The notes beneath the pieces were generated by a model. It saw only the letters and a list, made by a program, of their open reading frames with translations, searched no databases and was not told the origin of the DNA. Below are positions 15,591-24,884 of a DNA stretch of 64,000 nucleotides, in pieces (positions within the stretch are counted from its first letter, which is position 1; every line of letters starts with the position of its first letter). This DNA comes from Myxococcales bacterium (GTDB lineage Bacteria > Myxococcota_A > Polyangia > Palsa-1104 > JAEUJZ01). The translations under genes were made by a program, and so were the position numbers. The stretch covers positions 1 through 64,000 of the forward strand of contig JAEUKB010000028.1 of NCBI GenBank assembly GCA_016794365.1, given 5' to 3'.

Positions 15591-16601
15591 ATGGCGCAGC
15601 AGTTTTCCCTGTTTGCAGAGCCGCAGCCCGAACCTCCCAAGCCGGTTGGGAAAGCCAGTCATGCGTTCGATCCCAGCACGCTCCCCGCGCCCGCCAAGCT
15701 TGGTCCGAGTACCCGCTGTTTCGGAACCAGCTCGTGGGTGTATCCCGGCTGGGATGGCAGTGTGTATCGCGATGTGAAAGCGTACGGACCAAGCAGTCGC
15801 TTTACCGAGCTGTGCTTGGCAGAGTACGCACGCGATCCGCACTTTCGCTGCGCGGGCGCGGACAACATGTACTACGTAAAGCCTGCTTCTCGACGGGGAC
15901 TCCTGCGAAAGTATGCGTCGCTGCTGCGGGCCTTGGCAGAGCCAGTCAGACTGTGTCCAAAGGTATTTCACGAGCTAACCGTCAGCCGATACACGCCACA
16001 GCAATTGGAAGAGTGGCGACTTTCTGATCCGATCAATCCGCACTATCTGGATCCGGTTCGCTTTCTGGAAGAAGTCGCGGCACCGCTGCAAGATGAGCTG
16101 GGTGAATACCTGGGTCCGCTGATTCTGGAGCTTCAGGAAAGTGACATGACAGAGCCCGAGTTCTGTCGCTTGCTCGATCACTTTTTGGCACAGACACGGA
16201 AGTCGTTTTCCGGTGACATCACCGTCGAGCTACGGACCGATTTTCACCTGACTCAGCGCTACTTTTCGATCTTGTCTGCGCACGGTGCCTCACATGTCCT
16301 AAACGCCTGGACCAAGATGCCATCGATCGCGGATCAGTTCGCGCTGATGAAGAAGACCGCAGAGCACTGGCCGGTGTATGTGATTCGGGCACTGCTGCGG
16401 ATCGGAATGCGCTATGCGGAAGCGTCCAAGTGGGCTCCCTACGATCGATTGCAGCAGCGCGCAGAAGAAGTACGAAGCGACATCTTGCGCGTGCTGCGCA
16501 GCCTACCGACCGATCAGTGTTCCTATGTCCTCATCAACAATCACCTGGAAGGACACGCGCCAACCACCGTCGCAGAGCTGCAAGCTGCGCTGTTTTCCTA
16601 A
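15591..16601 (+). CDS. DUF72 family protein
   Basis: The protein is 336 aa. After a Pro-rich leader of about 45 residues, CFGTSSWVYPGWDGSVY matches the N-terminal signature of DUF72 (YecE-like) TIM-barrel proteins, and the barrel continues through LILELQES, DITVELRTDF and YVLINNHLEGHAP near the C-terminus. The function of the family is not established; an iron-sulfur or nucleic-acid related enzyme role has been suggested. ATG at 15591 is chosen; a TTG two codons earlier is possible. It is divergent from the HExxH gene. Confidence 0.85.
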   Translation: MAQQFSLFAEPQPEPPKPVGKASHAFDPSTLPAPAKLGPSTRCFGTSSWVYPGWDGSVYRDVKAYGPSSRFTELCLAEYARDPHFRCAGADNMYYVKPASRRGLLRKYASLLRALAEPVRLCPKVFHELTVSRYTPQQLEEWRLSDPINPHYLDPVRFLEEVAAPLQDELGEYLGPLILELQESDMTEPEFCRLLDHFLAQTRKSFSGDITVELRTDFHLTQRYFSILSAHGASHVLNAWTKMPSIADQFALMKKTAEHWPVYVIRALLRIGMRYAEASKWAPYDRLQQRAEEVRSDILRVLRSLPTDQCSYVLINNHLEGHAPTTVAELQAALFS

Positions 16602-16643
16602 TGCCAGAGCGGGAAACATTCTGTTTGGACTGAGTCTGATTTT

Positions 16644-17912
16644 TTACAGACCTGCTCCGCTGCCTTGCTGCTTCCGCACGAGCAGCAGAAAGCCACACAG
16701 CACACCGATGGCAGCCAGTCCAGCCAGCAGCCACATACCAGGAGCATATCCTGCGGGATGCTGTTCACTGGCCAACGAGGCTTCATTGATGAATCCCAGT
16801 GCAGCCGACAGCGCCCAGACCGCAAGCTGCTGAAGCAGCGTCATCAAGGAATAGGCTGTGGCCAAGCGCTTTTCAGGAACCACCAGCGAAACAGAGGGCC
16901 AGAGCACAGCAGGAATCAGCGAAAAGGAAACGCACAGAAGCAAGATTGGTCCCGTCGGTGACACCCCTGAAATGGCCAGCAGCGGAAACACCGGAAGCGA
17001 AAGCAGCAGACCCAAAAACAGAAGCTGTGCGCGTCGTCCCACCCGATCAACCAGCGCTCCAAACAGCGGCGCAGCAATCATCGCGGACGCAGGCAAGTAG
17101 CTAAGGACCGCACCCGCTTGATCGCGCGCAACACCGTGTCCTTCCATCAGCAGCTTGGTCGCAAACGACTGAAACGGAAACACGATCGCGTAGAACGCCA
17201 CACAGACTCCGACGAGCAGCCAGTAGCGATGATCGAAGCTGCGGATCTCGGAAACGGTCAGCTTGTCAGTGGTTCCGATGACAGGCAGATCGAACCGACG
17301 CTCTGCACGCTGCTCAACCCAGTAGTTACAGATCGCCGCGAGCAGACAGACACAGCCAATCAGCGCCGCAAGACGCAGCGGAACCGCTGATGTCCCAGAG
17401 GCATACGCAGAAGCAGCCCACTGCGGAGATCGATTCGCAGCAACGGTTCCCAAGCGACACAGCGTAAGATTGAGTCCAAATGCAAAGGCCACCGCGCGCC
17501 CTTTCCAGTAGCGCGCCAGCGTGGTGCTTACGGCAATGCTCAGCGGCTCGGCACCCAGTCCGAGCAGGAAGCGTCCCAGCTGAAGTCCCCAAAATCCAGA
17601 AGTGATCGCGGTGACGATGCCAGCCAGCGTCGTAATCAGCGCAAAGACCAGGATCGAACGCTTGGTGCCCAGTCGATCGATCGAGTGTCCGCCTACCAAA
17701 AGCGCCAGCGCTCCAGCGATTCCGTACGTTCCAGATAGCAGTCCGTACTGCGACTCGCGGAGGTGATGATCGACGAGCACCCAGTCCGCGACCATTCCCA
17801 ACGAGTCATACAGATAGTACCCGCCAAACTGCGCCAAGCTGACACACAGCAGCACCGCCCAGCCATAGGCCGGTGATGGCAGCGCACGACTCGACGAAGA
17901 GGAACCAGGCAC
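16644..17912 (-). CDS. Major facilitator superfamily transporter
   Basis: The protein is 422 aa from a GTG at 17912 with AAGGTC 9 bases upstream; an 80-codon upstream extension lacks any feature. About twelve hydrophobic segments are seen. The loop between TM2 and TM3 carries GGHSIDRLGTKRS, matching the MFS signature GxLaDrxGrkr, and the equivalent loop in the second half carries GALVDRVGRRAQ. Substrate cannot be told from sequence. The arrangement resembles the nitrate/oxalate/monocarboxylate-like branches only loosely. The gene is convergent with DUF72. Confidence 0.85.
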   Translation of the reverse strand: MPGSSSSSRALPSPAYGWAVLLCVSLAQFGGYYLYDSLGMVADWVLVDHHLRESQYGLLSGTYGIAGALALLVGGHSIDRLGTKRSILVFALITTLAGIVTAITSGFWGLQLGRFLLGLGAEPLSIAVSTTLARYWKGRAVAFAFGLNLTLCRLGTVAANRSPQWAASAYASGTSAVPLRLAALIGCVCLLAAICNYWVEQRAERRFDLPVIGTTDKLTVSEIRSFDHRYWLLVGVCVAFYAIVFPFQSFATKLLMEGHGVARDQAGAVLSYLPASAMIAAPLFGALVDRVGRRAQLLFLGLLLSLPVFPLLAISGVSPTGPILLLCVSFSLIPAVLWPSVSLVVPEKRLATAYSLMTLLQQLAVWALSAALGFINEASLASEQHPAGYAPGMWLLAGLAAIGVLCGFLLLVRKQQGSGAGL

Positions 17913-18202
17913 AGCGAGCGACCTTACCGCAAAGCGGACGAAGTCTACGCAGAAACCGCAAGCACCTGGAAACAGGGAATCAGCGGGTGAACCGACGCAA
18001 GTCGCGATCGAAGTGCAGGACCAAACCCAGCTTCCAGATCGATCCTGTTCGCGGCCCGATCGGCGTGTAGGCACTGTGGTCAGATCACGCACGATGCGAC
18101 GGTGACAGCGATCCTGTAGATGTCTTTTGCGATCGCAGGAACAGATCACACACCCTGCGGTGTTTCAGCCTGCACACGATGTCTCAAGCGAGGAAAGAGC
18201 CG

Positions 18203-19039
18203 ATGCAAGCGAGCAGGTTTGGTCTGTTGGCGCTGTCTATGTGGGGACTCCTTTCGGTTGGATGTACGCCCGATCTTCCGTCGCAGAGCGGTCAAGTCTC
18301 GGTAGAGCCGCTGCATTCCCAGATCGTCAACGATGACTATCTGCTGCGCGTGCGCTTGCCACCGGGATACGATTCCGATCCCACGCGGAAGTATCCGCTG
18401 ATCGTGCAGCTGGATCCGACGTTTGTTGGACTTCATCAGTTTGATATCACCGCAGGACTTGTCTCTGAGTACGCGGCACAAGGTCGCTGGCCGGAAGCCA
18501 TTGTCGTCGGTCCCGACTATCCCGATCCGAACACCAGACTGCGCGACTATGTCCTTCCCAAGCCGCTGACACCGAGCTTTTCTGGCAAGAACGTCGATCT
18601 GTTTTATCGCGTGCTCAAAGAAGAGATCTTGCCGTATGTGGAACAGAAGTATCGGATTGATTCCTCGCAGCGCATCCTCATCGGACACTCTGCGGGCGCA
18701 ACAGCGGTGTACTACATCACGTTCCGACATGCGCCGCCCGAAGCGCCTCTGTTTTCTGCCGCGATCGCAGCGGACAACGGGATTGAGGAAGGCTTTTTTA
18801 CCGTCGAGAGATGGCATGCAGAGCGCACAAACTCACTGCCAATGAAGCTGTTTACAACGCGCGCATTTTTTAACGGAGCGGTGCAGGAAATCACCTATCG
18901 CGCGCTGGTCGATCGCATAAGAGGTCGGAACTATCAGGGTCTGTCCTTTGCGGAAGAGACGCTGGATACCGATCACGGTGGGGCGATTCGTCCTTCGTTT
19001 GAACATGGACTCGAGTTCATCTTTGGAGGTGGCAAATGA
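18203..19039 (+). CDS. Lipoprotein alpha/beta-hydrolase (esterase D-like)
   Basis: The protein is 278 aa; ATG at 18203 is preceded by GAGGAAAG. A lipoprotein signal peptide ends in the lipobox LSVGC. The mature part follows the esterase D/Fes-like fold: LRVRLPPGYDSDPTRKYPLI, the nucleophile elbow GHSAGA (about 168-173) and a late His in TDHGGAIRPSF. It would act at the cell envelope on an ester substrate such as a siderophore or polysaccharide acyl group (inference). Its stop overlaps the start of the next gene (ATGA), so the two form an operon with an outer-membrane protein. Confidence 0.8.
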   Translation: MQASRFGLLALSMWGLLSVGCTPDLPSQSGQVSVEPLHSQIVNDDYLLRVRLPPGYDSDPTRKYPLIVQLDPTFVGLHQFDITAGLVSEYAAQGRWPEAIVVGPDYPDPNTRLRDYVLPKPLTPSFSGKNVDLFYRVLKEEILPYVEQKYRIDSSQRILIGHSAGATAVYYITFRHAPPEAPLFSAAIAADNGIEEGFFTVERWHAERTNSLPMKLFTTRAFFNGAVQEITYRALVDRIRGRNYQGLSFAEETLDTDHGGAIRPSFEHGLEFIFGGGK

Positions 19040-19701
19040 GCCGCGCGCTACCGATCAGAAAAGGGAGTGCTGCGGCGCTGTGCAGCGTGCTCTGTTTGAC
19101 ACTTTCAGCGACGGGATCTGCGCAAGAGCCAAGCATCGGAATCCCAAGCGGTGGCGCAGAAAGCGGACATCCCGTTCATGTTCGATTGGATGCTGCGGCT
19201 ACGTACGGAATCGGCGGACAGAGCTACTTGGGAATCGATCTCAAGATGAACGGATACATGCCGATCTGGAACACGCGCCTGGCCACAGGAACCATCGATG
19301 GTGGCTTGGTACTCGCGTATGGAAATGGACCGACATGGCTGGCTCCGTGGATCGATCCCGCGCAGGTAGAGGGAGCTACGCATCACATCAGCTTGCTGGT
19401 GCGAATCGGTCACACCTTTCACATGGGTTCCCGTCGCAGAGCATCGCTCGGATTCCATCTGTTTGCCGGACTGCATGAGTGGATCAGCTCATATTCCGTA
19501 CTGTACGCAAACGAAGGAGTCAGTGGCAGCAGCACGGTCAAGCGCAGCTTGCTGGTGAGCGGTGGCGAGCTGGACTTTGCGTATCGCTTTTCCGAGCGCG
19601 TCGGCTTGTATCTGGCGCTGAGTGCTCCCTTTCCTTATCAGTCGTCCTACGCACAGACGATCTTTCACGCGGGAGCTGGGCTCACGTTTTATCTGCGCTA
19701 A
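19036..19701 (+). CDS. Outer-membrane beta-barrel protein
   Basis: The protein is 221 aa with a signal peptide ending near SATGSAQE. The mature sequence consists of alternating-hydrophobicity strands (YGIGGQSYLGIDLKMNGYM, ISLLVRIGHTFHMG, RASLGFHLFAGLHEW, VGLYLALSAPF) and ends in GAGLTFYLR. That is close to the aromatic C-terminal signature of barrels inserted by BamA, although the last residue is Arg. It is coupled to the upstream lipoprotein esterase. No specific family is recognised. Confidence 0.7.
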   Translation: MSRALPIRKGSAAALCSVLCLTLSATGSAQEPSIGIPSGGAESGHPVHVRLDAAATYGIGGQSYLGIDLKMNGYMPIWNTRLATGTIDGGLVLAYGNGPTWLAPWIDPAQVEGATHHISLLVRIGHTFHMGSRRRASLGFHLFAGLHEWISSYSVLYANEGVSGSSTVKRSLLVSGGELDFAYRFSERVGLYLALSAPFPYQSSYAQTIFHAGAGLTFYLR

Positions 19702-19734
19702 CAGAAAATCAGCGACGGGATAGGAATCGAAGAG

Positions 19735-19785
19735 GAATCGTTTACAGAGTCCTTTGGGAATCGTTTACAGAGTCCTTTGGGAATC
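19735..19785. repeat. 23-bp tandem repeat, two full copies plus start of a third
   Basis: A 23-bp unit beginning GAATCGTTTACAGAGTCCTT occurs at 19735-19757 and 19758-19780, and GAATC starts again at 19781. It lies between two convergent outer-membrane protein genes. The GGAATC core also occurs, on the other strand, in the 11-bp array at 35822. Confidence 0.85.
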
Positions 19786-19809
19786 TCGTAAGGAGTCGAT
19801 CAGACAGGC

Positions 19810-20586
19810 TTACCAGCGCTTGGCGGGGGCGGAAAATCCGATCGAAAGCTCTGCATTCCAGCGCACCGGACCGTACAGTCCAGCGTCGGCAGCAACCTGC
19901 AAAAAGAACCACGGCTTGGCATGAATGCGCACGCCGCCATGCGCGGAAAAACCAAAGCCTTTGGCCTGGTATTCCGCCTTGGCATCGTCCACCGCTACAC
20001 CCAAGTTGGTCCAGTATGCGTAGCCAATCAGATCGAGAAACGGCGCAAACACCCAGATCGGATACTCGCCACCGATGCCGAAGCGCAGCTCGTAAGGACG
20101 CATCGACTGAATCGCTACGTTGACGTTCTTTCCGTCGAGCGAATAGACGCCGGTCGCTGTACGCGAGTTGAAGGTCGAAAACGGAAAGTCCACACCGATG
20201 GTGCCGCGAACATAGGAAAAGACCGCGTGCAGCTCGTAGCGCAGACCCAGCACCGTTTCGGAATCAAACGGCGGACGGACAAACTGCTCGCTCAGGTTCG
20301 GTGCGACGCCGTTGGTGCTCTCAAACAGAGAGTCCGCATAGCGCCTGCCACCGGCCAAAAAGCCCATCGACATCTGAACATAGCTGCGCGAGATCGTCTC
20401 TCGATCGGGCTTGGGCTGGCGATAAGGAGGCGGTGGCGGCGGCACAGGCTGCGACGAAGAAGGCGGCGGATACGAGTCATCCACCGGAGCGATCGGCTGG
20501 CTGCTCTGCGCCAGCGCAACGCCGTGCATACAGCAGAAAAGCGAAGTCAGACCGAGCGAGCGAAGCCAAACAGTGCGGTCACGCAT
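19810..20586 (-). CDS. Outer-membrane beta-barrel protein with Pro-rich N-terminus
   Basis: The protein is 258 aa. A signal peptide (about 1-26, ending GVALA) is followed by a Pro/Ser-rich linker (about 30-60, with PPPPPPY) and then barrel-type strands (YVQMSMGFLAGGRRY, YELHAVFSYVRGTIGVDF, WFFLQVAADAGLYG, AELSIGF). A Pro-rich periplasmic segment before a barrel is seen in several proteins of this window. The family is not recognised; it may be a structural or porin-like outer-membrane protein. Confidence 0.7.
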   Translation of the reverse strand: MRDRTVWLRSLGLTSLFCCMHGVALAQSSQPIAPVDDSYPPPSSSQPVPPPPPPYRQPKPDRETISRSYVQMSMGFLAGGRRYADSLFESTNGVAPNLSEQFVRPPFDSETVLGLRYELHAVFSYVRGTIGVDFPFSTFNSRTATGVYSLDGKNVNVAIQSMRPYELRFGIGGEYPIWVFAPFLDLIGYAYWTNLGVAVDDAKAEYQAKGFGFSAHGGVRIHAKPWFFLQVAADAGLYGPVRWNAELSIGFSAPAKRW

Positions 20587-20628
20587 GCTGCCATCATCGA
20601 CGACAACGCAGAAAGCCGCAACAGACTC

Positions 20629-21816
20629 CTAACCGATGATCATCACTTCCTTTTCGCTTGTACCGTTTTGGAAGCGCGATAGACGACAGCGATCGAACAC
20701 CGGATGACGAGGTCCGCCGCACAGTAGCTCGGCATAATGGCGAGCGATCACGGGTGCCATCATGAAGCCGTGTCCGACGAAACCACAGGCCAAATAAAAG
20801 CCAGGAACTGCGTCGGGTTCGCCCAAGATCGGCAAGCCATCGGGAGACACATCGTACGGACCCGCCCACTGACGCAGCACCCGAACCTGCGACAGGCACG
20901 GCATCACCGACAGAAGCTCTGCCGACATCATTTCCAGAAAGCGCAGCCGCGATCCGAGGTGAACCTGGCCATCATCGACATCGGGAACCGTGATGCCACC
21001 GACGATCTCTCCGCGCATCGACTGCGAAAAATACAGGCCCGAGCTGAGCACGCTCACGAGCGGGTTCAAAAACGGCTTGAGCGACTCTGTGGCCAGGATC
21101 TCGTGACGATGCGGATGATTGGGAAGCTCGATGCCGAGCAGCTTGGCAATGGCGGGCGACCACGCTCCGGCACAGTTGATGACGCGCTCACAGCGGATCG
21201 CGCCCTTGCTGGTCGTCACGACAAAGGAATGCGGTCCGCGCGCCTCGATCGCCGTCACTTTGGTGTAGGTGTGAATGTGAACGCCCAGCTCGGACGCAGC
21301 GTGTGCATAGCCCCACAAAAAGGGCCACGGAAACACCACGCCATCGCGCGGATTATAGCAAGCAGCGACGAAGCCTTTGGGATGCAGCTCTGGCACAATC
21401 CGAAGCGCTTCCTGTGGCGTCAGGATGCGCGTGGGGACTCCGCAGCGGTTTTGCAGCGCCACGGTCTGTTCCATGCGCCCAAGCTCTTCCTGGCTGCGAA
21501 TCAGAAACAGATAGCCGCCTTGGCGCAACCAGACGTTGATGCCCAGCTCGGACGCAAAGTTGCGACAGATCTCGATCGATTCCTGCATCAGACGGATGTT
21601 TAGCTCCGTTGACCACTGCATGCGCACGCCGCCTCCGTTGCGTCCCGAGGCGCCGCTCGTCAGGTATTCCTGCTCAATGACGTGGATGTCGCTGCGACCG
21701 CGCTTGGCCAGCTCGTAGGCGATGCCCAGGCCCATGATGCCGCCACCGACGATCACAGTCTCTGCTTCCGTCGCCAATCGATCCGCTGACGCTGGCATTT
21801 TTTCCTTAGCGCTCAC
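20629..21816 (-). CDS. FAD-dependent amine/amino-acid dehydrogenase (DAO family)
   Basis: The protein is 395 aa from a GTG at 21816 with AAAGGAG 7 bases upstream; an ATG seven codons in is an alternative. The N-terminal Rossmann motif VIVGGGIMGLGIAYELAKRG is followed by SGASGRNGGGVRMQW, typical of the DAO family (sarcosine oxidase beta, HcnC, proline dehydrogenase beta). The C-terminus has SPDGLPILGE and CGFVGHGFMMAP. It would oxidise an imino or amino acid and pass electrons to its partners encoded upstream, a BFD-type 2Fe-2S protein and a 2Fe-2S/FAD protein. The substrate is not known. Confidence 0.85.
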   Translation of the reverse strand: MSAKEKMPASADRLATEAETVIVGGGIMGLGIAYELAKRGRSDIHVIEQEYLTSGASGRNGGGVRMQWSTELNIRLMQESIEICRNFASELGINVWLRQGGYLFLIRSQEELGRMEQTVALQNRCGVPTRILTPQEALRIVPELHPKGFVAACYNPRDGVVFPWPFLWGYAHAASELGVHIHTYTKVTAIEARGPHSFVVTTSKGAIRCERVINCAGAWSPAIAKLLGIELPNHPHRHEILATESLKPFLNPLVSVLSSGLYFSQSMRGEIVGGITVPDVDDGQVHLGSRLRFLEMMSAELLSVMPCLSQVRVLRQWAGPYDVSPDGLPILGEPDAVPGFYLACGFVGHGFMMAPVIARHYAELLCGGPRHPVFDRCRLSRFQNGTSEKEVMIIG

Positions 21817-22120
21817 GATCGGCTCCTTTGCCCGCCGCGAGCACCCCGAGCGACACCGGCACAACCGGCGGACGCGGCGTAAACGGATGCGGAACCTTCT
21901 GCGCTTCCGGCTGGCGAGCCTGACGCTGCGAATCGGCTGACTGCGCCGTTTGAAGAAGCTGGCACGTCGTCACCATACAGAGCTTGCCTTGGCACGATCC
22001 GGTTCCCAGCCCGGTAAAGCGCTTGACCTCATCAATGTCCAGATACCCGAGCCCGATCGCCTGCTCGACATCGGCCAGCGTCACATCCTCACAGGGGCAG
22101 ACGATGCACTTTTCGGACAT
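21806..22120 (-). CDS. BFD-type [2Fe-2S] protein
   Basis: The protein is 104 aa. The first 55 residues are a bacterioferritin-associated-ferredoxin-like domain with four Cys: CIVCPCED near the N-terminus and SCQGKLC at about 42-48. In sarcosine oxidase-like and HcnABC/LhpABC-like enzymes this domain links the two flavoproteins. The remaining 45 residues are Pro/Gln-rich and disordered. Its 3' end overlaps the DAO gene start by 11 bp, and it follows the 2Fe-2S/FAD gene by 13 bp, so the three genes form one operon. Confidence 0.8.
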   Translation of the reverse strand: MSEKCIVCPCEDVTLADVEQAIGLGYLDIDEVKRFTGLGTGSCQGKLCMVTTCQLLQTAQSADSQRQARQPEAQKVPHPFTPRPPVVPVSLGVLAAGKGADRER

Positions 22121-22133
22121 GACACCCTCGCAG

Positions 22134-23531
22134 TTACTTGAAAGCTCGAGCGCTCACAGCGTCCCGGGCTGGACCTTTTCCGCGATCGCGCGCCACCGCC
22201 AGACCGACGTGCGCACCATGCGCCGCAGCGTCTTGTGCGGTCATCGCGCCGCTGACTTCACCACAGACAAAGACCGACGGAAGCTGCGTTCGACCGTCGG
22301 AATCTGCCACGCCGATGAAGCCGCCGGGCTGACGAAGCTCGACGGACGCTCCGTGCTGGACCAGCAGCTCGCTTGCCGCAGCCGGAGCCGTCGCAATCAC
22401 GATCAAGTCACAGCTGACGGTTCGATGGACACCTCGCTCGTCGCAGACTTCCGCGCCTTCGACCCACGATCCACCGAGCGCTCGCGTCAGCCTGTCGCGC
22501 ACACCATCGATGTGAATCACCGTCTGACCGCTTCGTCGCAGCGCTTGTACCAAGACCTCTGCAAACGGATCGCTACCGACGACCAGCGGTTTCTCTCCGA
22601 CGCGAATGCCATGACACGCGAGCAGCCTTCCGACGGCGCGACCGGACATAACACCGGGCCGATCATTGTCGATAAACAGCAGGTTTTGCGCGTTGGCTCC
22701 CGTCGCATAGATGTAACGATCCGCCGACAGCTTATACAGGGCATGATCCGACGCGGCAGCGACGAAGCCAAGCTGACCTGAAGGCTGCGCGTCGTGACGC
22801 TCTTCGCGATAAAAGCCAAACGCTGCGGTTCCAGTGTGAAGCTCGACGCCCGCTTCTTCGGCTTGCTGCGCTGCACTGCGCGCTCTGTCTCGACCCAGCT
22901 CGGGATGACACAGATAGCTGCCACCGACGAAGCCTTGCGCATCGACCAGCAGGACTTCTCCGCTTTTGCCGAGTGCTTGTGCCGCTGCCGTCGCTGCCGA
23001 AAGTCCCGCCGGACCGCCGCCGATCACCAGCACTGCTACATGTTTACAGATCACCGACGAAGGAGCGACAGCATCGGCATCCTCGTCGGGGAGCCGTCCC
23101 AGCCCGCCCATTTGATGCACGACCTTTTGCATCAGCCGGTTTAGCGGGCGCGGCGACGTAAACATCGTGTGATGATCCATTCCGCGCGGAAACATCGCAT
23201 CTGCCGCCGAGAGCAAGTCGTAGTCCGCCGACGGCCAGGCATTTTGTCGCTCGCAGCGCAGTCCGGGCTCGGCCTTCACCTGACACGATCGCGTATTCGG
23301 CAGCCCGTCGATGCGCATCAGACACGAACCGCACGAGCCGCTCAGGCAAAACACCGATCGCGGACGATGAAACTTCAGCGATCGACTGAGCACCTGGACG
23401 CCCGCAGCGATCAGCGCCGAGGCAACCGTGTCACCCTGACGGGCCAGGACGGAGCGACCCTCGAACTCGATGTGAAAATAGCTGCTGCCACTGCGCTCGG
23501 CGCTCGACTGTGGATGATCGGGATTTGACAT
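22134..23531 (-). CDS. 2Fe-2S/FAD oxidoreductase, sarcosine oxidase alpha/HcnAB-like
   Basis: The protein is 465 aa. Residues about 18-105 form a [2Fe-2S] ferredoxin domain like that of HcnA (CLSGSCGSCLMRIDG plus a later Cys). From about 165 a FAD/NAD(P) disulfide-oxidoreductase-type fold begins with VLVIGGGPAGLSAATAAAQA. The segment YIYATGANAQN and the C-terminal VFVCGEVSGAM match the second FAD-binding motif. HcnA and HcnB are separate proteins in cyanide synthase but fused here, as in sarcosine oxidase alpha. It is the first gene of a three-gene operon for a membrane-linked or soluble amine dehydrogenase. Confidence 0.85.
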   Translation of the reverse strand: MSNPDHPQSSAERSGSSYFHIEFEGRSVLARQGDTVASALIAAGVQVLSRSLKFHRPRSVFCLSGSCGSCLMRIDGLPNTRSCQVKAEPGLRCERQNAWPSADYDLLSAADAMFPRGMDHHTMFTSPRPLNRLMQKVVHQMGGLGRLPDEDADAVAPSSVICKHVAVLVIGGGPAGLSAATAAAQALGKSGEVLLVDAQGFVGGSYLCHPELGRDRARSAAQQAEEAGVELHTGTAAFGFYREERHDAQPSGQLGFVAAASDHALYKLSADRYIYATGANAQNLLFIDNDRPGVMSGRAVGRLLACHGIRVGEKPLVVGSDPFAEVLVQALRRSGQTVIHIDGVRDRLTRALGGSWVEGAEVCDERGVHRTVSCDLIVIATAPAAASELLVQHGASVELRQPGGFIGVADSDGRTQLPSVFVCGEVSGAMTAQDAAAHGAHVGLAVARDRGKGPARDAVSARAFK

Positions 23532-23629
23532 GAAAAGAAGCAGCGCCGACAGCGGCTGTTGAAAGTGGAAGGTCCGACGGACTGGTCAATGCTTGGCTCA
23601 GCCCGTCGAGAGCGCTCTGCCGCGCGTGG

Positions 23630-24754
23630 CTAGAACCACAGCATCGCGCCGATGTTGAGCTTGTAGCCGATCGTCGATGGAGCAATCGGACCGCTGTCCA
23701 CACCGTCGTAGAACTTGCCGGGCTCACTGCCTTGATCGAGCAGCGTTCCGAGCGCGCGCACATCGGCAAACAGCGCCAGTCGGTTGAAGCGGAACTCCAT
23801 ACCGCCGCCCGCCTGACCGAGCACTTCCCAGAACTGCTGGTTCCGTTCCTGACGCGAGCCTTGATACAGCGCAATGTCGCTCGCCATCAGACCAAAGCCT
23901 GCCGTCGCGTAGATGTTGAAGTGGCGATCGGGACGGTTTTGGAACAGATACAGCATCGGCGCGAACGTAAACGGATACGAGGTCCGCACAAACGCACCGT
24001 CGGCAATGTTGGCGCGCGCCGCGTCCAGTGCCAGCTCAAAGCCCCAGTGTCCCTGGTTGCGGAAGCGAAGCTGCACACCGCCGCCCATCAGCGTCGGCTT
24101 CTCACCGAACACTTCCTGCGAGCGAATGCTGTACGACGTGAAGCGAACGCCCATCCCGAACACCGGACCGCGCGGCGTCGGACGTGAAACCAACGGACGG
24201 CGAACCATCGGCATCGGACGGATCGGACGCGCAACCGGCGGTGGTGCATACAGCTGCGGTGGCTGCACAAACACCGGCGGCGGCGGAAGCTGCTGCGGCA
24301 GTGCGGGCTGAATCACCGTCTGACCGGGCTGCACTGGGATGATCCACACCGGACCGCTGAAGTAGATCGGGCTCGCAACCTGGCTTCCGACCGGCGGCGC
24401 AGCCTGAACCGGCGCAACCACCGCTTGGGGAGCAGCAGGCAGCGGCGAAATCACCGTCGGCGCAATCAGAGGCTGCGTCGCAGGTAGCGGCGTAACCACC
24501 GTCGCGCTCACCGTCGGAGGCGGCGGAAGTGGAGCCACAGCAACAGACGGCGAGTTGGTCGTCACCGTCGTAGTTGTGGTTGACTGCGTCACCGAAGTGC
24601 TCTGTGGTTCGTCGATCGAAACCACCGGCTCAGCGGCCACCGCCAGCGAGCTTGTGAAAGCAACGCCGGACAAGAGCGCAGCGACAGAGGTCATTCGCAG
24701 CGAAGCGGACTTTCCGAAACGACAACGCTCAGTGCTCACGAACAAGGACCGCAT
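23630..24754 (-). CDS. Outer-membrane beta-barrel protein with long Pro/Val-rich segment
   Basis: The protein is 374 aa; ATG at 24754 is preceded by AAGGAGG. A signal peptide (ending SSLAVAAEP) is followed by a long low-complexity region (about 45-200) rich in Pro, Val, Ala and Thr. A barrel domain follows from about 205 (FGMGVRFTSYSIRSQ, HWGFELALDAARANIA, FNIYATAGFGLMAS, RLALFADVRALG) and ends in GYKLNIGAMLWF with a C-terminal Phe, as expected for a BamA substrate. It resembles the protein at 19810 in layout. The function is unknown. Confidence 0.75.
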   Translation of the reverse strand: MRSLFVSTERCRFGKSASLRMTSVAALLSGVAFTSSLAVAAEPVVSIDEPQSTSVTQSTTTTTVTTNSPSVAVAPLPPPPTVSATVVTPLPATQPLIAPTVISPLPAAPQAVVAPVQAAPPVGSQVASPIYFSGPVWIIPVQPGQTVIQPALPQQLPPPPVFVQPPQLYAPPPVARPIRPMPMVRRPLVSRPTPRGPVFGMGVRFTSYSIRSQEVFGEKPTLMGGGVQLRFRNQGHWGFELALDAARANIADGAFVRTSYPFTFAPMLYLFQNRPDRHFNIYATAGFGLMASDIALYQGSRQERNQQFWEVLGQAGGGMEFRFNRLALFADVRALGTLLDQGSEPGKFYDGVDSGPIAPSTIGYKLNIGAMLWF

Positions 24755-24884
24755 GAGGCCTCCTTGCATTTACAAAACTGTCTACTCCATACGGATGCCA
24801 CAGCTTGCATAAGCTTTCAATGTCACATGCTCAGCGACGGAGTTTTCTGCAAGGTACCGCGCCACCCACCGCAGCTTACACGCG

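Noticed and set aside
17913..18149. N-terminal extension of the MFS transporter
   Set aside because: Arg/Cys-rich with no membrane helix; the GTG at 17912 has a good ribosome binding site and gives a normal transporter length.
20737..21603. 288-codon plus-strand frame antisense to the DAO-family gene
   Set aside because: Shadow frame with many His/Arg residues and no motif; the flavoprotein frame has clear FAD motifs.
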